Shown: positions 51,519 to 62,315 of the stretch, one piece after another
Numbering within the stretch: position 1 is the stretch's first letter
Layout: each line of letters opens with the position of its first letter
Source of the DNA: an uncultured Flavobacteriaceae bacterium
Lineage (GTDB): Bacteria; Bacteroidota; Bacteroidia; Flavobacteriales; Flavobacteriaceae
Length of the DNA: 64,000 bases
Assembly: GCA_937944485.1 (NCBI GenBank)
Contig: CALDYU010000013.1
Coordinates: 1-64,000 of the forward strand
Direction: 5' to 3'
Position numbers and translations under genes: made by a program
Notes under the pieces: model-generated
What the model was told of the DNA's origin: nothing
The model's database searches: none
Seen by the model: the letters and a program-made list of their open reading frames with translations, nothing else

Positions 51519-51548
51519 AAAAAACCTTCGCCTAGCGAGGGTTTTTTG
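51519..51548 (+). terminator. Rho-independent terminator
   Basis: AACCTTCGC-cta-GCGAGGGTT plus T-run. Confidence 0.85.
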
Positions 51549-51641
51549 TTTTGGTGAATGTATGGGCTTGCCTTTTGATACGAGCAAACTACGGTACTTT
51601 TATTTATATGTTGTATTTTTTCACAAACTAATATCAATCGT

Positions 51642-52142
51642 ATGAAGTATTCTATGCTAGCACTTAGTTTGCTACTATTCGTATCCTGCAAAGAAGAAAA
51701 TCCTAAGTCCCCTGAAGTAATAGAAGCAACACTTCAGGCATTTGTAGAAGGAGAGACTTTGGCTTACATGGCAAAAGATTATGAAAAATGGGCGTCTTAC
51801 TGGGATCATAGTACTGATGTTTTAAGACTTGATGTTACCAATTCAGGTTTTTCACAAACCCGCGGTTGGGATAAAAGCGGAGGAAACTTAGAACAGTTTT
51901 TTAAAGAAAATCCTGATCCGATCACGGCTACTTTCGAAAACTCGAACTACCTTATTTTTTATGATACGAAGTTAGCATGGCTTGCTTTTGATCAAACTTG
52001 GACCACAACAGAAGGAGAGAAGTCCGTGGCCAAGGCTACCATTACTTTGGTGCGAAAAGAAAACTCTTGGAAAATTATATCATATACCGCTATTCAATAC
52101 GAGGCAGAAAATGAAGCAGTAGATACCTTGAGTAGAACTTAA
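51642..52142 (+). CDS. SnoaL/NTF2-like lipoprotein
   Basis: ALSLLLFVSCKEE lipobox; TLQAFVEGETLAYMAKDYEKWASYWDHS. Confidence 0.8.
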   Translation: MKYSMLALSLLLFVSCKEENPKSPEVIEATLQAFVEGETLAYMAKDYEKWASYWDHSTDVLRLDVTNSGFSQTRGWDKSGGNLEQFFKENPDPITATFENSNYLIFYDTKLAWLAFDQTWTTTEGEKSVAKATITLVRKENSWKIISYTAIQYEAENEAVDTLSRT

Positions 52143-52172
52143 ATTACGAATGCTACGAAGCTGCTCTTTATT

Positions 52173-53603
52173 TTAAAAGAGTAAGGGAATTACAAATTGG
52201 AATAACAGTACTAAAAGACCAACAGCAATTAGGTTTAGTATAACCCCTACACGTGCCATTTCATGTACTTTAATATAGCCACTGGCAAAAACAATAGCAT
52301 TCGGTGGTGTCGCCATCGGAAGCATAAAGGCACAACTACTCGCCATAGTAACGGGTATCAGTAAATACAATATGGGGATGTCTAAACCTATGGCAATACC
52401 TGCAACTACAGGTGCTAATACGGCTACCAAAGCCACATTACTCATGAGTTCGGTCATGAACAACATTAAAAAGATGAGTAATACGGCAGTGAACAAAATG
52501 CTTATATCACTTTCGGCAATAGCCCCTGAAACCATATCTACAATACCACTAACCGCCATTCCTTTGGCCAAGGCTAAGCCCCCTCCGAAGAGTATCAAAA
52601 TACCCCATGCGAGTTTTGAAGTGTCTTTCCATTGGATAATAAAATCTCCTTTTTTAAGATTATAAGGTACGGCAAACATAGCAATGGCTCCCAACATGCT
52701 AATAATGGTATCGTTTAACTTCAAATCTGGCAATAATTCATTGATTACAGTTCTGAAAATCCAGAGAAAAACAGTAACTCCGAAAATGGCGAGCACCATT
52801 TTTTCTTTACCACTCACTGCCCCTAACTTTTGAAGTTCTGTTTGTATAAGCTCTTTGGATGCAGTAAATTTTAAGTGCTTGTTCGGAAACATTACTTTAA
52901 CCATGACCAAATAAATGATGGTTATCATAATGATGGAAAATGGTAAGCCAATAACCATCCATTTTAAAAAGGAAATCTCAATATTATATTCGTTTTCGAG
53001 CAGGCCTATCATAACAGAATTGGGTGGTGTGCCTATAACAGTAGCAATGCCACCGGCATTTGCAGAAAATGCAATACCCAGCATTACAGAGAGTGCAAAA
53101 TTGCGATCACTTTTAGTAAATCCGTCTTCATCATTAACGAGCAGATTAATCACCGACATTGCAATCGGAAGCATCACAACCGTAGTCGCCGTATTACTGA
53201 TCCACATACTTAGAGCAGCGGTGGCAATCATAAAACCCAAAACTACTTTGTTGGGCGTGGTACCTGTTATCCGTATAATACTTAGGGCAATGCGCTTATG
53301 TAAATTCACTTTTTCTAGTGCTAGCGCAAGCACAAATCCCCCGAAGAATAGAAATATTATCGGACTGCCATAATTGGCACCTACATCACCAACGGACATG
53401 ATTTTTAATAAAGGAAAAAGTAGAAGTGGTAATAGTGCGGTAACTGATATTGATGTAGCTTCGGTAATCCACCAAACAACCATCCAAACAGCTACAGCAA
53501 TAACTTTATCTCCCTGTGCTGACACGAGTTCAAAGGGCAGATTAAGAATGATAAAGAATAGAATTGGTCCTAAAAAAAGCCCCAGCTTACTACTAATGTT
53601 CAT
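52173..53603 (-). CDS. SLC13/DASS family anion:sodium symporter
   Basis: VAVWMVVWWITEATSISVTALLPLLLFPLL, SNTATTVVMLPIAMSV, multiple TMs. Confidence 0.93.
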   Translation of the reverse strand: MNISSKLGLFLGPILFFIILNLPFELVSAQGDKVIAVAVWMVVWWITEATSISVTALLPLLLFPLLKIMSVGDVGANYGSPIIFLFFGGFVLALALEKVNLHKRIALSIIRITGTTPNKVVLGFMIATAALSMWISNTATTVVMLPIAMSVINLLVNDEDGFTKSDRNFALSVMLGIAFSANAGGIATVIGTPPNSVMIGLLENEYNIEISFLKWMVIGLPFSIIMITIIYLVMVKVMFPNKHLKFTASKELIQTELQKLGAVSGKEKMVLAIFGVTVFLWIFRTVINELLPDLKLNDTIISMLGAIAMFAVPYNLKKGDFIIQWKDTSKLAWGILILFGGGLALAKGMAVSGIVDMVSGAIAESDISILFTAVLLIFLMLFMTELMSNVALVAVLAPVVAGIAIGLDIPILYLLIPVTMASSCAFMLPMATPPNAIVFASGYIKVHEMARVGVILNLIAVGLLVLLFQFVIPLLF

Positions 53604-53685
53604 ATACTCAAATTGGTTGCCCTAAGCTATGTTTTTTCTTTGGGTTTTGAAAGCCTAATATTTGGCATTTCTGAATTAAAAGCAC

Positions 53686-55383
53686 TTAAGCTATTTCAAC
53701 AAAAAGCCCATCATCAGTTTTCGAGACTTGCGCAACATTGTTTTTTGTTAATTCTTTTATGGCTTTATCCCATTTCTTATTTGATAGCGCGGACTGAGTT
53801 TTTAAGTCAGCCAATGGAATTTTTTCTGCCTTTTTTAAAATTTCAAAAACCATTTTTCCATCATCAGATAAATTAACTGCCTGCCCGGCTCGGGCCTCGG
53901 GGCGCATTTGAGGGAAGAACAACACCTCTTGAATCGAAGAATTATTGGTCAATAACATGACCAATCGGTCAATGCCGATACCAATGCCTGAGGTTGGGGG
54001 CATGCCGTATTCAAGGGCGCGAATAAAATCCTGATCGATGAACATCGCTTCATCATCACCCTTTTCAGAAAGGCGTAATTGCTCTTCAAAACGCTCACGT
54101 TGGTCAATAGGGTCATTAAGCTCTGAATAGCAATTTGCCAATTCTTTACCGTTGACCATTAATTCAAAACGTTCTGTCAATGCGGGGTTGTCTCGATGTT
54201 CTTTCGTTAACGGACTCATCTCTTTCGGGTAATCAGTAATGAAAGTAGGTTGTATGTAAAAGTGCTCACATGTTGAACCAAAAATCTCATCGATCAGCTT
54301 GCCGACACCCATCGTTTCATCAACTTCAAGACCTAACTTTTTCGCCGTTTCGCGAAGCTCAATTTCTCCCATACCTGCAACATCGACACCCGTATGAATT
54401 TTTATGGCTTCTAATATCGGCACTCTGGCGTAAGGCGCTTTGAATTCGATTTCATTTTCGCCAACAGTAACTTTTGAAGTTCCATTAGCATCGATGGCTA
54501 CTTTTTCTAGAAGTTGCTCTGTGGTGTCCATCATCCAATTATAATCTTTGTAAGCCACATACAATTCCATTACCGTGAACTCGGGGTTGTGGGTACGATC
54601 CATTCCTTCATTCCTGAAATCCTTAGAAAATTCATAAACGCCATCGAAACCACCTACAATCAAACGTTTCAAGTATAGTTCATTGGCAATTCGCAAGTAC
54701 AACGGAATATTCAATGCATTGTGATGCGTTAAAAAGGGGCGCGCCGCTGCACCACCTGGAATAGGCTGTAAAATTGGAGTTTCTACTTCTAAATACCCGC
54801 GGTCATTATAAAATTGGCGAATGCTATTCGTAATTTTCGTACGCTTTACAAAAGTTTCTTTCACATGCGGATTCACCACCAAGTCAACATAGCGCTGACG
54901 GTAGCGTAATTCTGGGTCATTGAATTCATCATACACCTTGCCGTCGGCATCTTGTTTGGGCAGCGGAAGTGGTCTAAGCGTTTTGCAAAGAAGGGTAAAA
55001 TTCTTGACCATTATTGTTTTTTCACCCACCTTAGTCGTAAAAAGCTCACCTTCGATACCGATGATATCTCCGATATCTAATAACTTCTTGTACACATCAT
55101 TGTACAGGGTTTTGTCTTCACCAAGGCAAATTTCATCTCGGTTAAAATAGACCTGCACGCGGCCAGCACTATCTTGTAATTCGGCAAAAGAAGCTTTTCC
55201 TTGAATTCGTCGTGACATTAATCTGCCGGAAACCACCACTTTTTTGCCCTCCTCATAATTTTGTTTGACACTTTCAGAAGTAGCATCTACAGGGTACAAA
55301 GCGGCAGGATAGGGGTCTATGCCCATCTCGCGTAACTTTGCTAATTTCTCTCTTCTTACTATTTCTTGTTCCGACAATTGCAT
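53686..55383 (-). CDS. lysS: Lysine--tRNA ligase
   Basis: Class II motifs; FSKDFRNEGMDRTHNPEFTVMELYVAY; GIGIGIDRLVMLLT. Confidence 0.97.
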   Translation of the reverse strand: MQLSEQEIVRREKLAKLREMGIDPYPAALYPVDATSESVKQNYEEGKKVVVSGRLMSRRIQGKASFAELQDSAGRVQVYFNRDEICLGEDKTLYNDVYKKLLDIGDIIGIEGELFTTKVGEKTIMVKNFTLLCKTLRPLPLPKQDADGKVYDEFNDPELRYRQRYVDLVVNPHVKETFVKRTKITNSIRQFYNDRGYLEVETPILQPIPGGAAARPFLTHHNALNIPLYLRIANELYLKRLIVGGFDGVYEFSKDFRNEGMDRTHNPEFTVMELYVAYKDYNWMMDTTEQLLEKVAIDANGTSKVTVGENEIEFKAPYARVPILEAIKIHTGVDVAGMGEIELRETAKKLGLEVDETMGVGKLIDEIFGSTCEHFYIQPTFITDYPKEMSPLTKEHRDNPALTERFELMVNGKELANCYSELNDPIDQRERFEEQLRLSEKGDDEAMFIDQDFIRALEYGMPPTSGIGIGIDRLVMLLTNNSSIQEVLFFPQMRPEARAGQAVNLSDDGKMVFEILKKAEKIPLADLKTQSALSNKKWDKAIKELTKNNVAQVSKTDDGLFVEIA

Positions 55384-55465
55384 ATGAAAAATTTAAAGAG
55401 CAAAATTACCCTTTGCTATTAACATATACAAGGTATGCAATGAATGGAAGAATTAGGACGTATGC

Positions 55466-56026
55466 TTAATCAAAATGCAATGATTTTGGGTAATTAGGTG
55501 TGTATGCCGTATTGGTAACAATGGCTTTTATATCTGCTTCTAAAGATGCAATAGGGCTTTCAATAATGCGATTCGAGTCTTTACCATTTTTATAGAAAAT
55601 AAAGGTAGGCACGCGTTTAATTCGCAAACCCCATTCTTCACCATTCGGACTCGTTTTGTACATTCCCTTACGCTTGTCAAGAGCGATTATTTTTAAATTT
55701 TCCATAGGAAAATCAGCGGCCTCAAGTATTTTAATGAACCTTGGCACTTCTCTTTTACTATCGCCGCACCAAGTGCCCATGAAGAGTAAGATTTTATGTG
55801 TAGCTAGTTCGTTTTTGATTGATGTGATGATTTTTGAATCGACTTCATAGGCATTATAATTCTTATAATACCAATTTTTATAGGAATTAGAAGTGAGTCC
55901 GTTTATGTCAATTTGACCCACCATAAAAGACGGATTGCCTTCAATTTTTATTTCTTGATTGATTTGCTGCCCTGATAAGCTTGTGCAGAAGGTAGCCAGT
56001 ATTAACATAAAAATAAATGGATTCAT
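55466..56026 (-). CDS. Thioredoxin-family secreted protein
   Basis: LLFMGTWCGDSKREVPRFIKIL (CGDS in place of CxxC), RVPTFIFYKNGKD. Confidence 0.85.
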   Translation of the reverse strand: MNPFIFMLILATFCTSLSGQQINQEIKIEGNPSFMVGQIDINGLTSNSYKNWYYKNYNAYEVDSKIITSIKNELATHKILLFMGTWCGDSKREVPRFIKILEAADFPMENLKIIALDKRKGMYKTSPNGEEWGLRIKRVPTFIFYKNGKDSNRIIESPIASLEADIKAIVTNTAYTPNYPKSLHFD

Positions 56027-56308
56027 AAATTTCAGTTTTTAAATTAAAACCGAAAGTTCTTTAAAATATGAGCTTAAAAAGGAAGTGCTGGGATGGATTT
56101 AAGGACTAGACCCTAGGTGGATTTTTTAAGTTCAAGCGAAAGAGTCCAGTTTGAATACAAATACAAACTCAAAAATCGAATACAAGCGCAAAGTAAACTT
56201 AAGCTTAAAATGTATAGCGCAATTTAAAGGAAAAGGATCAAAATTGCGAGTCATAGATTGTTAGTGAAAATTAGTGCAATTCGTGTTTAATTCCCACTTT
56301 AACGAGCA

Positions 56309-57361
56309 TTATCCAAAGAGCTCTTTGATTTCTTCGCGAGAAGAAACATGAAGTTTCTTGTACAAATTATTGATATGAGTTTTCACAGTGCTTAAGCTGA
56401 TAAACAAATCGGAAGCTATTTCTTTATTGGTCTTGTCTTTCAAAATTTCATTGACGATATTCTGCTCTTGAACGGTTAATTTCGCCAAGGAATTGCTTTT
56501 TTTTGTCCTGTTTTGTTTTCTCTGTTTTAATAAGAAATAGACATTGAGTAACATTGATAATCCGATTACTAAACTTGAAATCCATTTCCAATTTAAATCT
56601 GAAGAACTGTCCTTAGAAATTAACTGTTGGTCAATGGCGATCTCGGTTTGAAATAATTCCGTAAAAACCGTATTGGGGTAGTTGTCTTCTAAACGTTGAC
56701 CAAGATCTTCGTAATAATCGTTTTTAGAAATGTCATTGAGATAGTACGCATAGGTTTCATTTCGCTTGTCTGACAGAAAATCATATATATAGAGTTCTAC
56801 CAGAGGTTCATCGACCTTTAAGCCAAATTCTTGTAAAGTCTTAAACCATTTTTTAGTGTTGAGTTTGCGACTAGCTTCACTCGGAATATCATAAAAATCA
56901 AAGGCCATTTCTTCTTTAAAAGCATCAATTTGTAGCATGGCATCAGATAACGGATTTGTTGAGGCGATTTTACAAAGGGCTTCATCAGCAAAGGATGTAG
57001 GAAAGCTAATAAAATCACTATTATTAGCTATGAAAAGAATACTGCTGCTGTTTTCGCACCTGCCTAAAAAATGATTTGAATTTAAAGTTTCTACCGAGCA
57101 TTCATCAACATGAATGCGATATATGCGATTGTCTGAGGGTAAATTATTTCCTTTAAAACTAAAATACCCTAAAGAATCGCTATCTGTTTTTTTAATTACG
57201 TGGTCGAGATACGGGCGAGAAAGTTTACGATAATCTTCTATTAAAGATAAGTACACCGTCTTTTTAGAGGCATTATTAGCAATTTGACCTTCAAATTGAT
57301 ATTGCGAATACCCAGTAATTCCAATTAGGAGAAAAACGAAAGAAATTGCTTTTTGAATCAT
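56309..57361 (-). CDS. Membrane-anchored LuxR-type transcriptional regulator
   Basis: N-terminal signal, TM WISSLVIGLSMLLNVYFLL, C-terminal LuxR HTH (LTVQEQNIVNEILKDKTNKEIASDLFISLSTVKTHINNLYKKLHVSSREEI). Confidence 0.9.
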   Translation of the reverse strand: MIQKAISFVFLLIGITGYSQYQFEGQIANNASKKTVYLSLIEDYRKLSRPYLDHVIKKTDSDSLGYFSFKGNNLPSDNRIYRIHVDECSVETLNSNHFLGRCENSSSILFIANNSDFISFPTSFADEALCKIASTNPLSDAMLQIDAFKEEMAFDFYDIPSEASRKLNTKKWFKTLQEFGLKVDEPLVELYIYDFLSDKRNETYAYYLNDISKNDYYEDLGQRLEDNYPNTVFTELFQTEIAIDQQLISKDSSSDLNWKWISSLVIGLSMLLNVYFLLKQRKQNRTKKSNSLAKLTVQEQNIVNEILKDKTNKEIASDLFISLSTVKTHINNLYKKLHVSSREEIKELFG

Positions 57362-57455
57362 ACGGTAACGCTTAACATGGTCTAAAATAGTAGTTTTGTA
57401 ACAATGTTAGTGCATTTGCGACTAATTAGTTGCATCAATCAAAAATCCAAATCAA

Positions 57456-57611
57456 ATGAGTTTTTTAAGAGTATTACTGGCCATATTATTTCCACCCCTA
57501 TCTGTAATCGGGAAAGGTTGTGGTTCTTTTCTAATCGTTTTATTACTGACATTTTGCGGTTGGGTACCTGGGGTAATTGCAGCCCTAGTTATTTTGAACA
57601 ATCCAAACTAA
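57456..57611 (+). CDS. YqaE/Pmp3 family membrane protein (51 aa, missed by the ORF track)
   Basis: MSFLRVLLAILFPPLSVIGKGCGSFLIVLLLTFCGWVPGVIAALVILNNPN*. Confidence 0.9.
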   Translation: MSFLRVLLAILFPPLSVIGKGCGSFLIVLLLTFCGWVPGVIAALVILNNPN

Positions 57612-57661
57612 AGTAGTAGTTTAAGATTTATATCTGTTTCTTTGTATTCAAATTTGAAATT

Positions 57662-58420
57662 ATGAGAAACTTTTATCGTGTATTTTTATCGTTTGTTCTA
57701 GTTGCAATTTTATCAAGCTCCTGTAATTTTACCGAAACAATGACCCTTGAGCCCGACGGTTCGGGTAAAATTTCAGTTGATTTTGACGGGTCATCATTTA
57801 TGGAAATGATGGGGGATGAAATGCGAAAAGATGGAGAAGAGCAAAAAATGGACTCTATTATTGATTTTGCATATTTATTGGAAGAACGAAAAGATAGTAT
57901 TGCCAATTTACCTCAAGAAGAGCAAGACAAGTTAAAAAGGCTTGAAAATTTCAAAATGAGAATATTGATGGATACGGAAAGCAAAGACATGAAATTTTCT
58001 ATGTTCACTGACTTTGTCAATGTCAATGAACTTTCAGATATGATGTCTACTTTTCAAGAGGCCAGTTCAACACAAAATTTAGGCGGGAAAGCGATGAAGG
58101 GTGAAGACGCGCCAATGGGTAAAACGAGTCAAGGTACGGACGTCTCCTATAAATATAAAGACAATCGCTTTTCGAGAACAACAATAGTAGTTGATCAAGA
58201 ACTCTTTCAAAAAAGTATTGATAGTTTAGATCAGATGAAAATGTTTATGGGAGAATCAACCTATACCTTAAATTATAATTTTCCTAAAAAAATAAAAAGC
58301 ATTTCAGCTGAAAAAGCCCTGTTTAGTCAAGACGGTAAAAGCTTCACTTTAGAAGTTAGTTTTTTAGAGATGATGAAAAATCCTGAAATTCTTAATATTG
58401 ACGTAGTGTTAGAAGAATAA
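57662..58420 (+). CDS. Hypothetical lipoprotein
   Basis: LSSSCNFTETMTLEPDGSGKISVDFDGSSFMEMM. Confidence 0.8.
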   Translation: MRNFYRVFLSFVLVAILSSSCNFTETMTLEPDGSGKISVDFDGSSFMEMMGDEMRKDGEEQKMDSIIDFAYLLEERKDSIANLPQEEQDKLKRLENFKMRILMDTESKDMKFSMFTDFVNVNELSDMMSTFQEASSTQNLGGKAMKGEDAPMGKTSQGTDVSYKYKDNRFSRTTIVVDQELFQKSIDSLDQMKMFMGESTYTLNYNFPKKIKSISAEKALFSQDGKSFTLEVSFLEMMKNPEILNIDVVLEE

Positions 58421-58439
58421 TTTTCTAAGCTACGCTTAC

Positions 58440-58447
58440 TATCTTTG
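58440..58447 (+). promoter_or_regulatory. Bacteroidota -7 element upstream of lipB
   Basis: TATCTTTG 5 bp before the lipB ATG; would imply a nearly leaderless transcript. Confidence 0.35.
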
Positions 58448-58452
58448 TAGCA

Positions 58453-59163
58453 ATGAATAAGAAGGTGCTTTTACAAGATTTAGGCCTAAAAGATTACAAA
58501 GAAGTTTGGGACTACCAAGAAGAACTTTTTCAAAAAACTTTAGATCTTAAAATAAGAAATCGGAGGGAAGCAACTCATATAGAAACCCCTAATCATTTTC
58601 TATTTGTAGAACACCCCCATGTATATACCTTGGGAAAAAGTGGTGATTTAGCAAATCTGCTGATTAATGAAAAGCAATTAGAAGAAAAAGGCGCAAAATT
58701 CTATAAGATTAATCGGGGAGGAGATATCACCTATCATGGTCCTGGGCAAATTGTGGGCTATCCGATCTTAGATTTAGATAACTTCTTTACGGATATACAT
58801 AAATACCTCAGGCTTTTAGAGGAAATGGTCATTCTGACCTTAGCCGAATACGGCCTAAAAGCAGAACGATCAGAAGGTGAAACAGGCGTTTGGTTGGATG
58901 TTGGAACGCCCTTCGCTCGTAAGATTTGCGCGATGGGTGTTCGTGCTTCACGATGGGTGACCATGCATGGTTTTGCCCTTAATGTAAATTCAGATTTAGG
59001 GTATTTCGATTTAATGATTCCCTGTGGGATAAAAGATAAGGCAGTTACTTCTTTAAATGTTGAATTAGGTAAAAAGGAAGTCGATGTGGAAGAAGTCAAA
59101 CAAAAACTCCTCAGACATTTTGAAATGCTTTTTGAGGCTGTGATTGTAAAAACATCCACCTAG
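58453..59163 (+). CDS. lipB: Lipoyl(octanoyl) transferase LipB
   Basis: FVEHPHVYTLGKSGD, NRGGDITYHGPGQIVGYPILDL, KICAMGVRASRWVTMHGFALNVN. Confidence 0.97.
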   Translation: MNKKVLLQDLGLKDYKEVWDYQEELFQKTLDLKIRNRREATHIETPNHFLFVEHPHVYTLGKSGDLANLLINEKQLEEKGAKFYKINRGGDITYHGPGQIVGYPILDLDNFFTDIHKYLRLLEEMVILTLAEYGLKAERSEGETGVWLDVGTPFARKICAMGVRASRWVTMHGFALNVNSDLGYFDLMIPCGIKDKAVTSLNVELGKKEVDVEEVKQKLLRHFEMLFEAVIVKTST

Positions 59164-59293
59164 AAAATTGATTTCCTCAGTATTCACGGATACTAAAGAA
59201 TAATATACTTTAAGGAGAAATAGGCTTTAGTCGTTTAGAAAAAGAGATATTTCTGCACTCACTCAGGAGTGGTCACCTTAAAAAATGAGATTT

Positions 59294-59989
59294 TTACTTC
59301 GAAACCTTGGTTAGTTCAAACCTGCCACTAAGGGCTCCTTTCTTATTGTAAGTCTCTTGTTTTACCAAACCAACCCCTTCTGCAACCCACGCTTTAGAAG
59401 TCGAGGTGTTTTTACTGCCCATAACTTTAGAAGATACGGTTTCAGTCATAATCATACAGTTAAAAGTGCCAGCAGGCGTGGTAATAGTTTCTTCACTGAT
59501 CACTTTACGATTGGTCGTATTAACGGTTATTTTCATCTTGATGCCCATTTTCATTTCAATAATCACATTAGCATCAGGGAGCTCTTGGCCAACGGTCAGC
59601 AAATTCGGAATAATAATATCACTACCCGTAATATCCATTTCGACATTCATATCCTTATACTGCTTCATCATTTGTGCCGGAAATAATGATTTGTAATCGA
59701 TCTGTACTTTATCACCTGAACAACTGATTTTATAGTCGTTATTGTATACAGATTTTCCCTTCCCGTCGGTAAAAGTAAGATTCATAGCTGCAATCGTAGT
59801 GTCACCTTCTCGCGATACTTTTTCTACTTTATAAGTGGTAGTTCCGTCAGCCTTATCTTTTTTGTTATAGACTGTATATTCAAGAGAGGTGCCTTCTTCA
59901 AAAGGGTAATATTTGCTACAAGTATCTTGCGCAAATACATTTGAAATATAACATAGAATTGTCACTAAACTTAGCAGCGTTTTTTTCAT
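59294..59989 (-). CDS. Secreted hypothetical protein (DUF3108-like)
   Basis: Signal peptide; CSKYYPFEEGTSLEYTVYNKKDKADGTTTYKVEKVS; TPAGTFNCMIMTETVSSK. Confidence 0.75.
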   Translation of the reverse strand: MKKTLLSLVTILCYISNVFAQDTCSKYYPFEEGTSLEYTVYNKKDKADGTTTYKVEKVSREGDTTIAAMNLTFTDGKGKSVYNNDYKISCSGDKVQIDYKSLFPAQMMKQYKDMNVEMDITGSDIIIPNLLTVGQELPDANVIIEMKMGIKMKITVNTTNRKVISEETITTPAGTFNCMIMTETVSSKVMGSKNTSTSKAWVAEGVGLVKQETYNKKGALSGRFELTKVSK

Positions 59990-60029
59990 TTTAATAGTTT
60001 TATTGATTCTGAATAGCTTTCGTTGGCAT

Positions 60030-61358
60030 CTATTCTTTTATAAATTCTACCCTTCTATTTTTAGCTTTGCCATCGGTAGTTTTATTATCCCCAACTGGTT
60101 GAGTTTCTCCCATTCCTGCTGCCGATAGTCGCTCTGGCGAAACATTATAAACTGAAATCAATGCATTCATTACCGATTCAGCTCTTTTTTTAGAAAGTGA
60201 CATATTCACGTCATCAGGCCCATCAGTATCAGTATGGCCAACAACTTTCAAGTTAATAGTTGCATCTTGTTGAAGTACCTGTGAGATTTGACGAATGATG
60301 CCCATAGATTGTGGTTGAATATTTGCCGAACCTGAGTCAAAAAGAATACCATTGGTTGACACTTTGCCTTCAGAAAGTAATTTTCTGCGTAAATCAAGAC
60401 CCCCTTCGGCAACTTTAATGTTTGAAATAAAGACGCTTTCCTTGCCGTCTTTAATACCGTTCGTTTTAAATTTCAAAGCCTTTAACTGTTGGTTTGGTGC
60501 GACAGCTCTCGGCACATCCAAGTATTTTTTTTCATTAACCCAAAGGCGATAACGTAATTTATTCACCGCTATTGAAATATGAGGTTTATTTACGACGACG
60601 GCTCTGATATCGGCTTTTACCGTATTATTAATTTTTGCATTATCACCAGCTCCTTTTATTTTGCTATTAATTCGAACACCAACTGCCGTATATTGGCATA
60701 AAGGGAGATTTACCTGTACATAACTTTCTCCACCCTTAAAAGTATTTTGGTCACTTAAAGTAACTTCCAAAGTGGCAGTTGATGAGGTTTTATTATCAAT
60801 ACCGTCAACAAGAATATCAAATTCAATGGTATACTCCTCTGGTAATTCAGATAGGTCGGGTATATAATAGGTGCCATATCCAGCAATCATTTGCAACCAT
60901 CGTTGCGGTAGATTATCAACGGTAATTACTTCCCCACTTCCATTAGTATTCCATTTCGCCGGAAAATCTCCAATAAAGTCATTCGAAAAATCATCAAAAA
61001 ACAACAATTTATCCCCAGGTACAAAATCAAATTTACTGTAGATTTTTATGCCTTTAGAAGCACCATTAGGATTTTCGTTTTCGGCAGTTGGATTTTTTTT
61101 GCTGTCTTGATTTGGGTTTTTTTCATTCGGAATTGATGGTTTTTGCTTTCCTTTTTTGCCGGGTTCAAAAATACTATCTAAGACTTCGTCCGTTTTTTTC
61201 TCACTTTCTTTTTCAACGCGACGCTCAAGGGTTCGTTCGGCAGCTTTTTCAGCTTTTTTACCTAGTTTTTTTAAAATTTGGCCGTTGGCACTTAGGGCGA
61301 AAAAAAATAGAAATACAAAGGACAATGAGAACTTGAAGAAAGAAGGCGTTTTTCTCAT
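60030..61358 (-). CDS. OmpA family protein
   Basis: C-terminal OmpA domain ILFDSGSANIQPQS...LKVVGHTDTDGPDDVNMSLSKKRAESVMNAL...GMGETQPVGDNKTTDGKAKNRRVEF. Confidence 0.93.
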   Translation of the reverse strand: MRKTPSFFKFSLSFVFLFFFALSANGQILKKLGKKAEKAAERTLERRVEKESEKKTDEVLDSIFEPGKKGKQKPSIPNEKNPNQDSKKNPTAENENPNGASKGIKIYSKFDFVPGDKLLFFDDFSNDFIGDFPAKWNTNGSGEVITVDNLPQRWLQMIAGYGTYYIPDLSELPEEYTIEFDILVDGIDNKTSSTATLEVTLSDQNTFKGGESYVQVNLPLCQYTAVGVRINSKIKGAGDNAKINNTVKADIRAVVVNKPHISIAVNKLRYRLWVNEKKYLDVPRAVAPNQQLKALKFKTNGIKDGKESVFISNIKVAEGGLDLRRKLLSEGKVSTNGILFDSGSANIQPQSMGIIRQISQVLQQDATINLKVVGHTDTDGPDDVNMSLSKKRAESVMNALISVYNVSPERLSAAGMGETQPVGDNKTTDGKAKNRRVEFIKE

Positions 61359-61541
61359 GATTATTTTATTTGTAAAGATGTTATCTTGAATAACAAACTG
61401 TTTAATGGCTGTAAAATACGAAAGTATAAGACTTGAAAATCAATAATGCTACGGCTGACCTATTTATATGTATTTATAGTCTAATATCATGTATATCTGG
61501 TAAATAGGCTTGTAGACTAGCTTGTTAATGCTAATTATTTA

Positions 61542-62138
61542 TTATAAATCTAATGCGTATTGTTCGGGTAGTTGCTTAAAACTTCTTCTATGATACTTGG
61601 TTAAACCATAAGTTCGAATAGCTTCGCGATGTTCTTTGGTAGGGTAACCCTTATTCTTTTTCCAGTTATACATCGGGTATTCTTCGTGCAATCGCTCCAT
61701 ATAACTATCTCTGTAGGTTTTAGCTAGAATTGAGGCCGCAGCAATAGCCATAAATTTAGAATCGCCTTTCACTATACATTCTGAAGCAATATTGCGATAG
61801 GGTTTAAATCGATTTCCATCAACAATGATCGAAGACGGTACTTTTTTTAATTCATCTAATGCCCTATGCATAGCCAAAATGGATGCGTTCAGAATATTGA
61901 TAGTATCTATCTCTTTAGGTTGAATATGGGCAACCCCAAAACTAACAGCTTCTTTTTCGAGCAAGGGCTTGAGAAGAAGGCGTTTTTTTTCAGACAAAAG
62001 CTTTGAATCATTTAAAATTTCATTTTTAAAATTGGCAGGCAAAATGATGGCCGCGGCAGTCACTGGTCCAGCTAAGCAGCCGCGCCCTGCTTCATCAGTT
62101 CCGGCTTCATTTTGACCGTATAAAAAAAGTTTAAGCAT
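61542..62138 (-). CDS. rnhB: Ribonuclease HII
   Basis: [37 protein letters not shown]. Confidence 0.97.
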   Translation of the reverse strand: MLKLFLYGQNEAGTDEAGRGCLAGPVTAAAIILPANFKNEILNDSKLLSEKKRLLLKPLLEKEAVSFGVAHIQPKEIDTINILNASILAMHRALDELKKVPSSIIVDGNRFKPYRNIASECIVKGDSKFMAIAAASILAKTYRDSYMERLHEEYPMYNWKKNKGYPTKEHREAIRTYGLTKYHRRSFKQLPEQYALDL

Positions 62139-62290
62139 TTTTGGTTCAATAAGTAACTTGGCCTAGGGTATAAGGAAGGTGAAATTACAATTATTTAATG
62201 TTTCGCACTATTTGGTTGCTTAAAACAGAAGGCTTTACCTTTAAGAAGTTATTGTAAAAACTTTCACATTTCATTACGAACAAAAAAAAT

Positions 62291-62298
62291 TAACTTTG
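62291..62298 (+). promoter_or_regulatory. Bacteroidota -7 element upstream of the porin gene
   Basis: TAACTTTG (TAnnTTTG) 18 bp before ATG. Confidence 0.5.
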
Positions 62299-62315
62299 CG
62301 GAGTAACGATTTACA

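Noticed and set aside
52915-53373. 152-aa ORF antisense to the SLC13 transporter
   Set aside because: Shadow of a hydrophobic membrane-protein gene; no recognisable domain.
57404-57616. 70-aa tracked ORF on the plus strand
   Set aside because: Out of frame with the clear YqaE/Pmp3 gene at 57456-57611.
58758-59159. 133-aa ORF antisense to lipB
   Set aside because: Shadow ORF; lipB is unambiguous on the plus strand.
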